NCBI RefSeq assembly: GCF_030296615.1
Contig: NZ_AP027733.1
Coordinates: forward strand, 310,001 to 374,000
Reading direction: 5' to 3'
DNA: 64,000 nt
Source: Frondihabitans sucicola
GTDB lineage: Bacteria > Actinomycetota > Actinomycetes > Actinomycetales > Microbacteriaceae
The notes beneath the pieces are model-generated. The model was not told where the DNA came from, did no database searches, and saw nothing but the letters and a program-made list of their open reading frames with translations. Both the position numbers and the translations under genes were made by a program. This document shows positions 26,924-35,707 of the stretch, in pieces. The first letter of the stretch is position 1. The number at the start of each line of letters is the position of its first letter.

Positions 26924-27372
26924 GCGTCGCCGTGGTTCTCGTCCGTGATGCGCTGGTGGCAGGGGGTGCAGAGCAGGCGCAGCTCGTCGGCCGTGCCGCG
27001 GCGCGGGTCGCCCAGGGGCATGAGGATGTGGTCGATCTCGGCGCCGGGCTCACCGCATTCGACGCAGAGCCCGTTGTCGCGGGCCCAGACCTCGGCGCGC
27101 AGCTCGGGCGTGATGGGGCGGTCGTAGCCGCCGACGGACGCCCAGTGCAGGTTGACGCGGAGCGCGCGGATGATGCTGTCGGGTGCCGTCTCGGGGCTGT
27201 CGGCGTTGTTCTCGATCTCGCGTCTGATCTTGCGGATGACGGTGGCGGTGGCGCGGCAGTCGAGGGAGCAGAACGCGTCGGCGTGCCCCGTCGTCAGGAA
27301 CGTCTCGTCGCAATTGGCGCAGTCCACCTCGTAGAAGCGCCTCGGGGGCGCGTCAGCTCCGATGGTGGTCAT
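26920..27372 (-). CDS. HNH endonuclease
   Basis: 150 residues. An N-terminal zinc-finger-like part has CANC and CSLDC. The HNH core is in the C-terminal half: RAEVWARDNGLCVECG, then EIDHILMPLGDP (His-Asp pair) and LRLLCTPCHQR, which gives the metal-binding CxxC pairs and the catalytic His. Free-standing HNH nucleases act in restriction, homing or DNA packaging. Here it lies between a DUF262 protein and a zinc-binding protein, an arrangement that recalls GmrSD-type restriction systems, which join DUF262 to an HNH-like nuclease. Confidence 0.8.
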   Translation of the reverse strand: MTTIGADAPPRRFYEVDCANCDETFLTTGHADAFCSLDCRATATVIRKIRREIENNADSPETAPDSIIRALRVNLHWASVGGYDRPITPELRAEVWARDNGLCVECGEPGAEIDHILMPLGDPRRGTADELRLLCTPCHQRITDENHGDA

Positions 27373-27421
27373 GGCTCGAATCGTACGGTCGCCCGCCGAC
27401 GTCGGGGAGCCCACCTTCGGG

Positions 27422-27919
27422 CTACTTGCGAGCCAGCGCCGCCGCCTCGACCCGGGCGTCGTACTCCGCGCCGACTCGTCGGAGCACGGCGAGGGCGTCC
27501 TGGAGCCCGGTCTCTGCGGTGACGTCGCCGTTTCGGACGGAGATGTGCGCGTCGTGCCCATGCATGGCTACGAAGCTGCCGTCGGCGGCGAAGAACAGGT
27601 CGAACATGGCGTGCGGCTCGTCGCCGATCCTGACGCGGCGCCCGTTGCTGGCGCTCGGGTGCTCGATCGTGAGACCGAGGCCAAAGGCGAGATTGGTCGC
27701 GGCGACGAACGGTGCGGTGTCGAGAGCCACCGGCTTAGCGTCTTCGATGGCGGCGTCGATGGCGGCCACGCGCCGCTCGAAGCTCGGTGCGGCCTCGATG
27801 ATGGATGCTCCGCCGTCCCCGTAGTACTGGAGGCTCCGCTCGATGCGGTGCAGTTCGTTGTCGCGGTCGAAGGTGGCCTGGGCGGCGAGGATGCGTTCGG
27901 CGAGTTCGGACATGGTCAT
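27422..27919 (-). CDS. Unknown 165-residue protein
   Basis: Starts within the stop of the DUF262 gene (ATGA overlap) with GGAGG six bases upstream. Helical N-terminal half, then a beta region with SNGRRVRIGDEPHAMFDLFFAADG and MHGHDAHISV; helical end. The last part resembles a small immunity or binding domain in style but is not recognised. Confidence 0.75.
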   Translation of the reverse strand: MTMSELAERILAAQATFDRDNELHRIERSLQYYGDGGASIIEAAPSFERRVAAIDAAIEDAKPVALDTAPFVAATNLAFGLGLTIEHPSASNGRRVRIGDEPHAMFDLFFAADGSFVAMHGHDAHISVRNGDVTAETGLQDALAVLRRVGAEYDARVEAAALARK

Positions 27920-28485
27920 GCCTCCTGGGCGACGGCCGCGGCGCGGTCGAGGTCGGTCTGGGTCTGCGGGGTGCCGCCGGTGTTGACGAGCTGGAACATG
28001 GCTGCCTCTTCGCGGATGGTGGTGAGCTGTGCCTCGACGGTGGGGATGGCCCACGCGAGCTTGAAGCGGGAAGCGCGACGTGCGGAGAGTCCGCTGTACG
28101 TGACGTAGGCGCCGTCGGGGGTGTCGATGGTCGTCACGACATCCTGGGGCGGCAGCCAGGACGCGGGGATGCTGAGGTTGTCGTCGAAGAACGCGGCGAG
28201 GGCTTCGAGTCGCTGCTTGCCGTCGATGACGGCGTACTCGTACTCTCCGCCGTCGGCGAAGTCAGCGTTCCAGCGCGCGTTGATGATGAGCGCCGGGACG
28301 GGCAGGCCGACGATGAAGGACTTCACGAGCCCGCGGCGCTGGTCCTCGGACCAGACGCTGCCGCGCTGGTAGGCCGGGTTCAGGTCGGTGCGGCCCAGCG
28401 CGACGTCGCGAAGGAGGCCCTCGATGGGGCGGTTGTAGATGTTGAGCGCGAGCGCTTCGAGGGGTGCCTCGGTCTGGAGTGTCAT
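27916..28485 (-). CDS. DUF262 protein (ParB/GmrS-like fold)
   Basis: 189 residues. YQRGSVWSEDQRRGLVKSFIVGLPVP and VIDGKQRLEAL are the DUF262 signatures (the first binds substrate or nucleotide, the second carries the DGxxR motif). The C-terminal FQLVNTGGTPQTQTD is also typical. In GmrSD and BrxU, DUF262 domains hydrolyse NTP and control a nuclease. This copy lacks a fused nuclease, but an HNH nuclease is two genes downstream. Start is the ATG at 28485 after a type A leader. Paralog: 29194-29955. Confidence 0.82.
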   Translation of the reverse strand: MTLQTEAPLEALALNIYNRPIEGLLRDVALGRTDLNPAYQRGSVWSEDQRRGLVKSFIVGLPVPALIINARWNADFADGGEYEYAVIDGKQRLEALAAFFDDNLSIPASWLPPQDVVTTIDTPDGAYVTYSGLSARRASRFKLAWAIPTVEAQLTTIREEAAMFQLVNTGGTPQTQTDLDRAAAVAQEA

Positions 28486-28552
28486 GGTGTCCTCTCGCGG
28501 GCCGTCCCTCAGCTCGCATTCGCTACAGTACACGCATTGGCGCAACGTGTCC
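28486..28552 (-). promoter_or_regulatory. Type A promoter and AGGGA hairpin leader
   Basis: Minus-strand GACACG (28547-28552) and TACTGT (28525-28530). Stem GCGAGCUG/CGGCCCGC (28497-28504 with 28510-28517) with one mismatch, loop AGGGA. Confidence 0.8.
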
Positions 28553-28576
28553 ACTCGGCTTCGGATCAATGCGGCG

Positions 28577-29170
28577 TCAGGCGTCCCGTCGTCGCCACGG
28601 CCAGAGGCTCCGCTTCTTGGCGGGGGTGGCCACGGCGGGCGGCTCAACTCGGGGGGACGTTGGGAAGGCGACGGTGAGAATCTGGGCCCCTGCTGCATTG
28701 ACTCCGCGCGGGTCCTGGATCGCGTACTCCAGGTCGTCGAGTGAGATGCCGAGCAGATGGCTGTGCTCGTCAGCGCGCTCTCCGTAGGCTCCGGCGGGCA
28801 TCCGCGCGACCTCCTTCCCCTTTCGGGAGAGGTAGACCTTGCGGTTGCTGTCTTCGCGCGAGGTGAAGCCGTCGGCGAGGCTGGCCGTGTAGGGCAGGCG
28901 GTAGACGCCGCCGGCTTCCCAGTCGGACTTGTGCTCCCAGGCCAGATGCCTCTGGAGGGCGTCCATGTCGTCGACCCAGATGACGAAGGTGTCGAAGTAG
29001 CCGGACTTCTCTCCGCGCTCGTGCACGGCGTACCCGGTGGACTGCTTGCTGATCCGCATGCCGCCCCAGGGTGCGTCGTACGTGATGGCGTGCAGCTCGA
29101 CCGAGACGGGCGCCTCCCAGCGCTTCTCGATCCAGACGCGAGTGCGCGCTGGAAGCCAGTTGTCGACCAT
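28577..29170 (-). CDS. Unknown 197-residue protein
   Basis: Aromatic-rich alpha/beta protein with WGGMRISKQSTGYAVHERG and DTFVIWVDDMDALQRHLAWEH segments and a basic, Trp-containing C-terminus (LWPWRRR). It is the second gene after the DUF262 gene 29194-29955. A GTG at 29193, overlapping the upstream stop, is an alternative start. Unknown function; possibly the partner of that DUF262 protein. Confidence 0.7.
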   Translation of the reverse strand: MVDNWLPARTRVWIEKRWEAPVSVELHAITYDAPWGGMRISKQSTGYAVHERGEKSGYFDTFVIWVDDMDALQRHLAWEHKSDWEAGGVYRLPYTASLADGFTSREDSNRKVYLSRKGKEVARMPAGAYGERADEHSHLLGISLDDLEYAIQDPRGVNAAGAQILTVAFPTSPRVEPPAVATPAKKRSLWPWRRRDA

Positions 29171-29193
29171 GATCCCCCGATCCCCCGCGCTCA

Positions 29194-29955
29194 CTATGCG
29201 CCGTACGAGTACCGGCGAGCCTTCGCGATGTCGGCGATGCTCTGCGGGGTGCCTGCGGCGTTGACCATGAGGTAGATCGCGGCCTCCTCCTCGATGGTGC
29301 CGACGGAAGTCTCCACCATGGGGATCGGCAGTGCCGTGTTGCGGCCGCGGTGCGTGAGGTTCTCGAAGGAGACCATGCTGAACTCCTGCACGGAGTCGAA
29401 GTCGTCGGAGTCGAGCCAGGCCGCGGGGATGGAGAACTTGTTGTCCAGCCAGGCGAGTGCGGTCTCGATGCGCTGCTTGCCGTCGATCACTGCCGTCTGC
29501 GCGTCGTCGCCGCTGAGGTTCCACCCGCCGCGGAATCGGGAGTTGACGACGATGGCGGGGATCGGCAGACCGATGATCCACGAGGCCATGAGCGCCTGCC
29601 GCTGCTCCAGGGTCCAGACGCTGTCCCGCTGGTACGGCGGGGAGACGATGGTCTTGCCTTGGCGGACGCGCTCGATGATGTCGAGCATGTCGAAGTTGAG
29701 GTTCTGCGCGGGAATCTTTGGCAGGCCGCGGTTCCCGATGAGCCCCGTGGGGATCGGGCGCTTCGGCTTCTTGGCGTTGGGGTGCTCGCGCTCGTTGTGG
29801 CGGTCGGCGTCGTCCTGCGCGGCGTCAGGGCGCTTGCGACGAGGACCACGCCATCCCTCGATGGGGCATTCGGCCACAGTGAACTGCGGCTTGTCCTCGT
29901 CTTCGATGATCTCGGCGCCGTAGGAGTCGGAGCCGTCGGCTTCGATGATGGTCAT
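29194..29955 (-). CDS. DUF262 protein (ParB/GmrS-like fold), second copy
   Basis: 253 residues. An acidic and then basic N-terminal extension of about 90 residues precedes the DUF262 core: YQRDSVWTLEQRQALMASWIIGLPIP, VIDGKQRIETAL and LMVNAAGTPQS. The core aligns with the shorter copy at 27916-28485. Each copy has its own type A leader and its own downstream partner, so they may form parallel systems or alternative subunits. Confidence 0.82.
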   Translation of the reverse strand: MTIIEADGSDSYGAEIIEDEDKPQFTVAECPIEGWRGPRRKRPDAAQDDADRHNEREHPNAKKPKRPIPTGLIGNRGLPKIPAQNLNFDMLDIIERVRQGKTIVSPPYQRDSVWTLEQRQALMASWIIGLPIPAIVVNSRFRGGWNLSGDDAQTAVIDGKQRIETALAWLDNKFSIPAAWLDSDDFDSVQEFSMVSFENLTHRGRNTALPIPMVETSVGTIEEEAAIYLMVNAAGTPQSIADIAKARRYSYGA

Positions 29956-30022
29956 GGTGTCCTCTCGCGCCGTGTCCCTCACGGCGCTATCTACAGTACA
30001 CCCACATTCTGCCGCATGTCAC
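29956..30022 (-). promoter_or_regulatory. Type A promoter and AGGGA hairpin leader
   Basis: Minus-strand GTGACA (30017-30022) and TACTGT (29993-29998), 18-base spacer. Eight-bp perfect stem GCGCCGUG/CACGGCGC (29967-29974 with 29980-29987), loop AGGGA. Confidence 0.88.
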
Positions 30023-30050
30023 GCCTGATCTTGCCAGGCGGGTGCGTCGA

Positions 30051-30888
30051 CTACGAGATCGCGACGATCGCGAGCGGCAGTGCCACGATCGGCGCGAGGG
30101 CAAAGAAGCCTCCGTCAGCGGAGGATGAGATGCCGTAGGCGCCACCGTAGCGGCCGCGCGAGGTGTAGGCCACCGTGGTCACGACCCTGGAGGCGATGCT
30201 GCGGCGATCGCTCTCCCCGGCCGCCCGACCACCTTGTGCGCCACCCTGCGGAAGCCTCCGAGGAGGCCGCGAGTGGACTCCCTGTAGGCCCGCTCCGCCG
30301 CTTCGGCGGCCTCACGGGCTCGCGCCTCAGTGGCTCGGCGTTCGGCCTCCAGTCGGGCAGCGCGAGCCGCTGCGATGCGCGCGTCGACGATGAGCCCAGC
30401 GGGGACCACGACGACGGTCGAGCAGACGGCGATCGCGATGACCGCGATGGACCACAGGATCGGCGCGTTGTCGATCGCGAAGACGGTGAGGACGGCCACC
30501 ATGGCGGCAACGAGCAGGGTGGAGCCGATCGTGAGCGCGAGGCGTGGTCGGCGGCGACGACTACGCACGAGACCCTCCCCGGCTGCCGCTTCGCTGTCGG
30601 CGGCCGCGGCCTGGACGCGCGATTCGAAGTGGGCCTCGTGAGCCTCGCGACCCTCGGGGGTGAGGATGCCACCCGGCTTGCGAAACACCTCGATGAGCGC
30701 GCTCACGCCGCTCAATCCGAAGATGATGGCGCCGACCAGGAGGAAGGTGCTCGCCGCGGCGAAGGCTTCCAGGTGCAGCACGGGCGCGAGGCGGTTGTAG
30801 ACGACGGGCGCCACGGCCACCACCGCGCCGATGACGAGAGCGATCTGAGTCGGGATGGTGATGTCGCCGAGGCTGCGTTTGGGCATGC
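30051..30888 (-). CDS. Multi-pass membrane protein of unknown function (one-base frameshift)
   Basis: About 278 residues. Helices at about 12-30 (IALVIGAVVAVAPVVY), 45-62 (TFLLVGAIIFGLSGV), 112-132 and 140-160 (IAVIAIAVCSTVVVV), then a long charged helix rich in Arg/Glu/Ala (coiled-coil-like, 165-220). Near 30196 the frame breaks; the second frame continues with YTSRGRYGGAYGIS and a hydrophobic C-terminal helix ending at 30051. Read from a TAGCA-type promoter with a hairpin leader. Confidence 0.65.
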
Positions 30889-30908
30889 TGCTCCTGGATG
30901 CACGAGTA

Positions 30909-30952
30909 TGGGCGACCGATTCGTCGCCCACCCTTAGGGTAGCAGGTTGCGA
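30909..30952 (-). promoter_or_regulatory. TAGCA-N3 operator and promoter, with leader hairpin
   Basis: TACCCT (30936-30941) overlaps TAGCAGGTTGCGA (30940-30952). The 5' UTR of 30051-30888 contains a perfect 8-bp stem TGGGCGAC/GTCGCCCA at 30909-30930. Confidence 0.7.
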
Positions 30953-30953
30953 C

Positions 30954-31871
30954 CTACGCCCAGGGTAGCGAGGAGTCTCCCTTGCTCGCCAGGTGCTCCT
31001 CGACTTCTGCGTCCTCCAGGTACGGAGACAGGTCATCGCGGATGTCGCCCGGCATCTGTGCCCATGAGTCCAAGAGGCTCGCGTACGTCGGCGAGGGCGG
31101 CGCGATCTCGCCGCGACGCCGCGCTTCATCGATCATGGCGGAGTAGTTGGCTCGCTCGGCCTGGAAGAGGCGGGTGAGCTGCGTGTCGCGCACGGCGGAA
31201 GCCCGGCGGGCGCGCTCGACCACGGCGGCCGCCTCGAAGGCCTCGCGGCTGACGACCGAGTAGTCCCGGGCGTGCCACTTGGTGAGCGAGACGCGAGCCC
31301 CCGTGAGCGCGTCGACGAGCTTGCCGCCCTGCGTGATGCGGAAGAGTCCTCGCCAGACGCCGTCACCGAAGCGGAACGCCGACGGGAACTCGATCACGTC
31401 GTCGACCTTGGGCTTCGGCCGCTCGGCAAGGGCCCGGCATCCCGTGCGCCACGTGGCGATCCACGCAGTCGTCTCCTCGCCGAGGCCCATGTCCTCCGCG
31501 GGCGTCAGGGCGTCGAGAACCTTCAGTGAGGGGCCTGCGTCTCCTGCGCCGAGTCCCATGCCCTCCCATTGCGACTTGTAGATGAACTCGCGGCGGTCGC
31601 CCTTCCCGTGCCAGGACTTGAGGATGACCTCGGCGAACACGGACCCCTTGGGGAGGAAGTCGCCGTCATCGACGATCCGGATGGCCATGTAGAAGGCATC
31701 CGCGGTCGAGTTGTGAGCGACGATCTCTCGCCGCCGGGGCGTCTCGGGCGGCGTGGTTCCCGCCAGGAAGAGGGTTTCGGCCCTATCGCGCAAGAAGTAG
31801 GAGATGTCGCTCTCGCCCTTTGCGCGACCGAAGGCCGGGTTGTCGGTGACGTAGACGCCGATGCTGCCCAT
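30954..31871 (-). CDS. Unknown 305-residue protein
   Basis: The N-terminal 120 residues are alpha/beta and contain AHNSTADAFYMAI followed by a strand-rich EVILKSWHGKGDRREFIYKS; the middle contains WRTGCRAL and WHARDYSVVS; the last 90 residues are helical and charged. The N-terminal pattern is seen in several phage and plasmid proteins of unknown function. The ATG lies 12 bases after GAGAGGA, a little far; no better start is near. Confidence 0.75.
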   Translation of the reverse strand: MGSIGVYVTDNPAFGRAKGESDISYFLRDRAETLFLAGTTPPETPRRREIVAHNSTADAFYMAIRIVDDGDFLPKGSVFAEVILKSWHGKGDRREFIYKSQWEGMGLGAGDAGPSLKVLDALTPAEDMGLGEETTAWIATWRTGCRALAERPKPKVDDVIEFPSAFRFGDGVWRGLFRITQGGKLVDALTGARVSLTKWHARDYSVVSREAFEAAAVVERARRASAVRDTQLTRLFQAERANYSAMIDEARRRGEIAPPSPTYASLLDSWAQMPGDIRDDLSPYLEDAEVEEHLASKGDSSLPWA

Positions 31872-31947
31872 GGTGATGTGTTCCTCTCGTGGACCGTCCC
31901 TCGATCCATGAGTCTTACAGTACATAGAGCCACCGACATTGCGTCAC
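31872..31947 (-). promoter_or_regulatory. Type A promoter and AGGGA hairpin leader
   Basis: Minus-strand GTGACG (31942-31947), AATGTCGGTGGC spacer box, TACTGT (31917-31922). Stem UGGAUCG/CGGUCCA (31890-31896 with 31902-31908), loop AGGGA. Confidence 0.86.
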
Positions 31948-31970
31948 ACGAGACGAGGTGGGGCGCCTGC

Positions 31971-31986
31971 GGGTCGGGAATGGGAG
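31971..31986 (+). repeat. Intergenic GGGTCGGGAATGGGAG element, copy 7 (one mismatch)
   Basis: Plus strand, between two minus-strand genes. Orientation opposite to the neighbouring transcripts, unlike most copies. Confidence 0.65.
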
Positions 31987-32002
31987 TCGTCCGCGGAGCG
32001 GA

Positions 32003-33076
32003 TCAGGCCTCGATGTTCTGGCCCACGCGAGCGACGTCGACGATCATCTCCGTGACCGCCGCCAGCTCGCCCGGCGTCAGGATCACGCTCAGGTCGCGCA
32101 CAAGCGCACCATCAGGGAACTCCGCGGCGGCCCTCACGGCCGTGCGATCGACCAGCGCTCCGTCGGCAGAGGGCTCGAAGTAGGCGGTGGCGTCCTCGAA
32201 CCAGGCGTCGCCTCGCGCCTTGCGCGCCCCGACGCCCACCTCGCCCTTGCCGCGGTTCAGCAGCTCCAGCCGACGTCCGTCGGAGTGCTCGGCGGCCCAG
32301 TCGGGCGAGGCGAGGTAGCGCGGCTCCCCCATCGGCTCGACCATCCATCCGGAAGCCGCAAGGCTCTCGCCGAGCTTGGTCAGGGCGCCGAGCTGCACGA
32401 GCCACGCGACGATCGAGCCACCGACGGCGGACGGGGAGACGAGATCGCGCAGGATGGCGCCGGAGCGCTGCATGGCCTCAGCCGTCTCGGTGAACATCGA
32501 CACCGGCACCTGCGGCGGACGCGGGGTCTGGAGGACGAGGGTCGGGATGTCGGCGTAGGCGTTGGTCAGGGGCGACCAGGTCTTGGGGACGCCGTAACCG
32601 CCGTTAGGGAATTGGCGGCTGACGATCGTCTCGATTTCGGTGATCGCGGCGCGGCCGGGATCGTTCTGCCCCACGCTCAGTTCGTAGGAGGCCTCGGCTC
32701 GGACGTCACGGTTCTCCTCACGCCAGGCGAGGACGCTCTCGGCAGCCCAGAAGGGCCGTGCGCGGGTGAATCGCTGCGGGTTGACGAGCGTGATGCTCGC
32801 AGGCGTCGGGGCCCCGTCGCGGATGAGGTCCTCGACCGCGGCGATGAGAGCGGTGGCGTCCGAGCCGGATGCGGCGAGGTGCATGCCCTGCGCGATGTTG
32901 GCCTTGATGGCGTCGACCGCCTTGGCCATCGCGTCGATCTCGGCGTTGACGCTCCTCAAGGGAGTGCGGGCTGCGTCCACCCACTCGATGTCGATGAGGC
33001 CGCCGTACCCGGCGAGAAGCGGCCACTGCCGATCAGGGTTGGACCCCTGCGCTTTGACGACGACGAGCTTCTCCAC
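32003..33076 (-). CDS. Unknown 357-residue protein
   Basis: GTG start at 33076. N-terminal beta-rich region (residues 1-40), a helical region with ANIAQGMHLAASGSDATALI, a central GGYGVPKTWSPLTNAY stretch, then a helical SGAILRDLVSPSAVGGSIVA segment and a mixed C-terminus. Soluble, no cysteine. The 5' UTR of about 50 bases has a CCCC-GAAA-GGGG hairpin. It has a TAGCA-type promoter. No family recognised. Confidence 0.75.
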   Translation of the reverse strand: MEKLVVVKAQGSNPDRQWPLLAGYGGLIDIEWVDAARTPLRSVNAEIDAMAKAVDAIKANIAQGMHLAASGSDATALIAAVEDLIRDGAPTPASITLVNPQRFTRARPFWAAESVLAWREENRDVRAEASYELSVGQNDPGRAAITEIETIVSRQFPNGGYGVPKTWSPLTNAYADIPTLVLQTPRPPQVPVSMFTETAEAMQRSGAILRDLVSPSAVGGSIVAWLVQLGALTKLGESLAASGWMVEPMGEPRYLASPDWAAEHSDGRRLELLNRGKGEVGVGARKARGDAWFEDATAYFEPSADGALVDRTAVRAAAEFPDGALVRDLSVILTPGELAAVTEMIVDVARVGQNIEA

Positions 33077-33105
33077 GATGGCCCCCTGGCTCTAGTGACG
33101 GTCCC

Positions 33106-33141
33106 CTTTCGGGGAGGCGCGGCCAGTGTAGCAGGTTGTGA
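33106..33141 (-). promoter_or_regulatory. TAGCA-N3 operator and promoter
   Basis: TACACT (33125-33130) overlapping TAGCAGGTTGTGA (33129-33141), followed in the transcript by the CCCC-GAAA-GGGG hairpin (33106-33117). Confidence 0.7.
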
Positions 33142-33854
33142 CTACACGCCCTTGGGGAGCATGGTGACCAGGGCCCCCTCCTGGCCGACGAAGTCCCGCT
33201 CGGAGCAGTGCAGGACGATGCTGTCGCGGGTGACGGTGTAGCTCTCCAGGACGCCGAGGTACTCCCCTCGGGCGTCTCGTACTCGCGCCCGATCCGTTCC
33301 TGGGTCACCGACGTGATCTTCGACGGCGCGTTCCGGGCACCGGCGTACTTCCGGCGCTGCTTCGTGTCGGGATTGCAGAGCCCGCAGGCGCGATACGAGC
33401 GAAGGTCTTCGACTTCGGCGAGGGTGACGAGGTTGGGCCACTTGGCGACGTAGTCGTAGCCGGACCCGGAGTGCCAGGAGCCTTCGATGGCGTCTCCGCG
33501 CTCGATCTCGAACTCGTGGGCGATGTCGCGGTCGACCTGGTGACGGATGGTTCGGCAGTTGGCGAAGTGGACGACGTTGGTCGAGCCTGCGACCACGTTC
33601 ACGAGGTAGAGCCTGCCCGCGGCAAGGTCGGTCATCACCTGGTCGTTCTCGGCCTTGATCTGCTCCGGGAGCTGCTTGAAGTGCTCGCGCTCACGGGCGT
33701 CGATCTCGGCGGCGTAGCGGACCGCATCGTCGAAGGCGAGCTGCTGGCGGGGCGAGAGGTCGATCGAGGCTCCCGAGTACTTCATCGCCACCGCCGCCTC
33801 ATCGAGAGCGGGCATCGCGAGATCGAGGATCGAGTCGGCTTTGACGAGCGGCAT
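33142..33854 (-). CDS. Unknown 237-residue protein with one CxxC (one-base frameshift)
   Basis: Helical N-terminal half (LSPRQQLAFDDAVRYAAEID, then charged helices), a central beta part with LYLVNVVAGSTNVVHFANCRTI and ACGLCNPDTKQRRKYAG, and a C-terminal EYLGVLESYTVTRDSIVLH reached after a frameshift near 33273 in a G4 run. AAAGG precedes the ATG. The Cys pair plus basic segment suggest nucleic-acid contact, but the family is unknown. Confidence 0.65.
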
Positions 33855-33886
33855 GGCTTTCCTTTCGCGAGGCGTGGAGTGGGGCG

Positions 33887-34039
33887 TCAGTCGCAGTAGG
33901 TGCGCTGAGTGGCCGTGGGGGCGGGTCCTGTGGGCGCAGCCTCGGCGGCTCGCTCGCTCGCGGATCGGTCCAGGCCGAAGAACTCGGGCGATGCAAAGTG
34001 GCGCGCGATGGCGTCAGGGGCTGCGTTCGAGTCGTCCAT
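33887..34039 (-). CDS. Small unknown protein (50 residues)
   Basis: ATG at 34039 (MDDSNAAPDAIARHFASPEF near the start), ending at 33887. Composition is protein-like, with a helical Ala/Glu-rich centre. No strong ribosome binding site. Lies between two longer minus-strand genes. Confidence 0.5.
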   Translation of the reverse strand: MDDSNAAPDAIARHFASPEFFGLDRSASERAAEAAPTGPAPTATQRTYCD

Positions 34040-34059
34040 GGGCCAAGTCTGACAGGCGC

Positions 34060-34422
34060 TCAGTCGTGCATGGCGGGCGGCCATGATTCCGGCTCGGGGT
34101 TGCTCGCCTGGATGAGGCGGCTGATCTCGCGGTCGTGCTGCATCATCCACGCGACTGCGGAGCCGAACTTCTCCGAGGTGAACAGCCACGGGCGGCCGCC
34201 ATTGTCGTCGCGGCAGTGGGCGTAGCAGTCGAAGACGAAGGGTGAGGAGGCTCCGTGGTGCTGGGTCCGGCGGACATAGCCGAGGGGCGCCGCGCCGCCG
34301 ACCTGGATGAGCCAGAACTGCTGATTGCCGGGCGCGATCGGAATGGCGTTGGGGTGCCTGTACTCTCGGCGGAACAGGGCGTCGATGGTGCCGGTGGGTC
34401 GTTCGCCTGCTGTCGTCGTCAC
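34060..34422 (-). CDS. Unknown 120-residue protein
   Basis: GTG start at 34422 after GAGGACATC. Contains NAIPIAPGNQQFWLIQVGG, FVFDCYAHCRDDNGGRPWLF and a helical AVAWMMQHDREISRLI. Soluble. Its upstream region resembles a decayed type A leader (GAGAGATCGAGGACATC) but lacks the AGGGA hairpin. A GTAAC palindrome lies at 34481-34494 between it and the AbiE genes. Confidence 0.65.
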   Translation of the reverse strand: MTTTAGERPTGTIDALFRREYRHPNAIPIAPGNQQFWLIQVGGAAPLGYVRRTQHHGASSPFVFDCYAHCRDDNGGRPWLFTSEKFGSAVAWMMQHDREISRLIQASNPEPESWPPAMHD

Positions 34423-34480
34423 GATGTCCTCGATCTCTCACGTGGGTCGCGTTCGAGCCCGACCATCCGTGGTGGCTACA

Positions 34481-34494
34481 TTAACGACGGTTAC
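34481..34494. promoter_or_regulatory. GTAAC-N4-GTTAC-type palindrome
   Basis: TTAAC-GACG-GTTAC between the divergent genes 34060-34422 and 34559-35707. One mismatch to the consensus. Confidence 0.5.
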
Positions 34495-34526
34495 TGACTT
34501 TCCGGGCCAGATGCGGCCTTCTTGCG

Positions 34527-34555
34527 GCAAAAGTCAATGGAGCGTAGACTTTTGC
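34527..34555. promoter_or_regulatory. Inverted repeat operator of the AbiE operon
   Basis: GCAAAAGTC (34527-34535) and GACTTTTGC (34547-34555) form a perfect 9-bp inverted repeat with an 11-base spacer, ending three bases before the AbiEi start. AbiEi antitoxins are known to repress their own operon by binding inverted repeats upstream of it. Confidence 0.8.
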
Positions 34556-34558
34556 GGT

Positions 34559-35707
34559 ATGAAGACCGCGGAGATTGATCAGGTCCTCGGCGACCTCGCC
34601 GCGGGCCAGTGGGGCATGCTCACGACCGCGCAGGCGAACGAACGCGGCATCAGCCGAGCCAACCTCGTCAACCGGGAGGGCGACGGTCGCCTGGAGCGCA
34701 TGGTGCACGGGGTCTACCGTCTCGGCGGTTCCGCCTCCTCCCCTCTCGACGACATCCGGGCCGCCTGGCTCTCCACGAACCCGACTCCGCTGGCGCACGA
34801 GCGTGTCGGAGCGCCCGACGTCGTCGTCGGCAGCGCCGCGGCCGCACTCATCCATGGGATCGGCGACCTCGACGCCCTGCCCTACCTCATGATCTCCCCC
34901 GAGCGGCACTCGACCCGGCGAACGGACATCACCTACAGCACGCGCGACCTTGATCCGGGCGACGTTGTCGTCCGCGACGGACTCCCCGTCACCTCGGTCG
35001 AGCGCACCATCGCCGACCTCCTCCGCGACCACGGGGACCTCTCGCTCATCGCCGACGCTCTCCGCGACGCCATCGACGCTCGCGCCGATCTCGACGAGAC
35101 GCGCATGGCGACTCTCCTCGCGCCCCTCGCGCGCCGCTACAAGCTGCGGGAGGGTGATGGCGCCGGGCTCTACGCGCGGCTCCTGGCGGAGGCGTCGCGG
35201 GACGACGGAAGCCTGGCCCTCAAGGCTCTCCTGACGAACCCCATCCTCCGATCCGCCATGGACGCCATCCTCAAGGCCCAACAGGCGCAGACGGCCACAG
35301 CCATCGACTCGATCATCGGCCCGATCGCGAAGCAGCAACAGGCCTCCCTGAAGCCGATCATCGACTCGCTGGCCAAGAATCTGCCCGTCTACAAGCTCGA
35401 CCCCGCCATCCTCCGCGGCATCCAGAACGTCGCCAAGATCAACCTCCCCGAGGGGGTCATCAGCTCACTGGTGACCGTGCCGAAGATGGACATCGCCCTG
35501 TCCACGGGCATCCCGGCGGCCACGCTGGAGGCCATCGGCAAGCTGGCAACCAGCGCCGCCGCATCGCGGGCCGCCGCCAGCATCCCGAACCCCGCCCGCC
35601 GCGCCGCGCGTGCGCGCCCCGGCTCGGCCAGCCGCGCCTCGCACGGTACCGAGGGCTTGCCCTCCCCCACCTCTGAGGGCTCGGAGTCCACCGCGAATGA
35701 CGCCTAA
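34559..35707 (+). CDS. abiEi: AbiEi-family antitoxin and transcriptional repressor
   Basis: 382 residues. The N-terminal winged-helix (GMLTTAQANERGISRANLVNREGDGRLERMVHGVYRL, quoted here only by its features: a helix-turn-helix, then a wing with VYRL) is the AbiEi DNA-binding domain. A middle domain contains VGSAAAALIHGI and VTSVERTIADLL, both typical. The C-terminal 180 residues form a longer than usual helical extension with Gln/Ala-rich and basic Pro/Ser-rich ends. AbiEi neutralises AbiEii (type IV toxin-antitoxin) and represses the operon. It overlaps the toxin gene by 11 bases. Confidence 0.85.
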   Translation: MKTAEIDQVLGDLAAGQWGMLTTAQANERGISRANLVNREGDGRLERMVHGVYRLGGSASSPLDDIRAAWLSTNPTPLAHERVGAPDVVVGSAAAALIHGIGDLDALPYLMISPERHSTRRTDITYSTRDLDPGDVVVRDGLPVTSVERTIADLLRDHGDLSLIADALRDAIDARADLDETRMATLLAPLARRYKLREGDGAGLYARLLAEASRDDGSLALKALLTNPILRSAMDAILKAQQAQTATAIDSIIGPIAKQQQASLKPIIDSLAKNLPVYKLDPAILRGIQNVAKINLPEGVISSLVTVPKMDIALSTGIPAATLEAIGKLATSAAASRAAASIPNPARRAARARPGSASRASHGTEGLPSPTSEGSESTANDA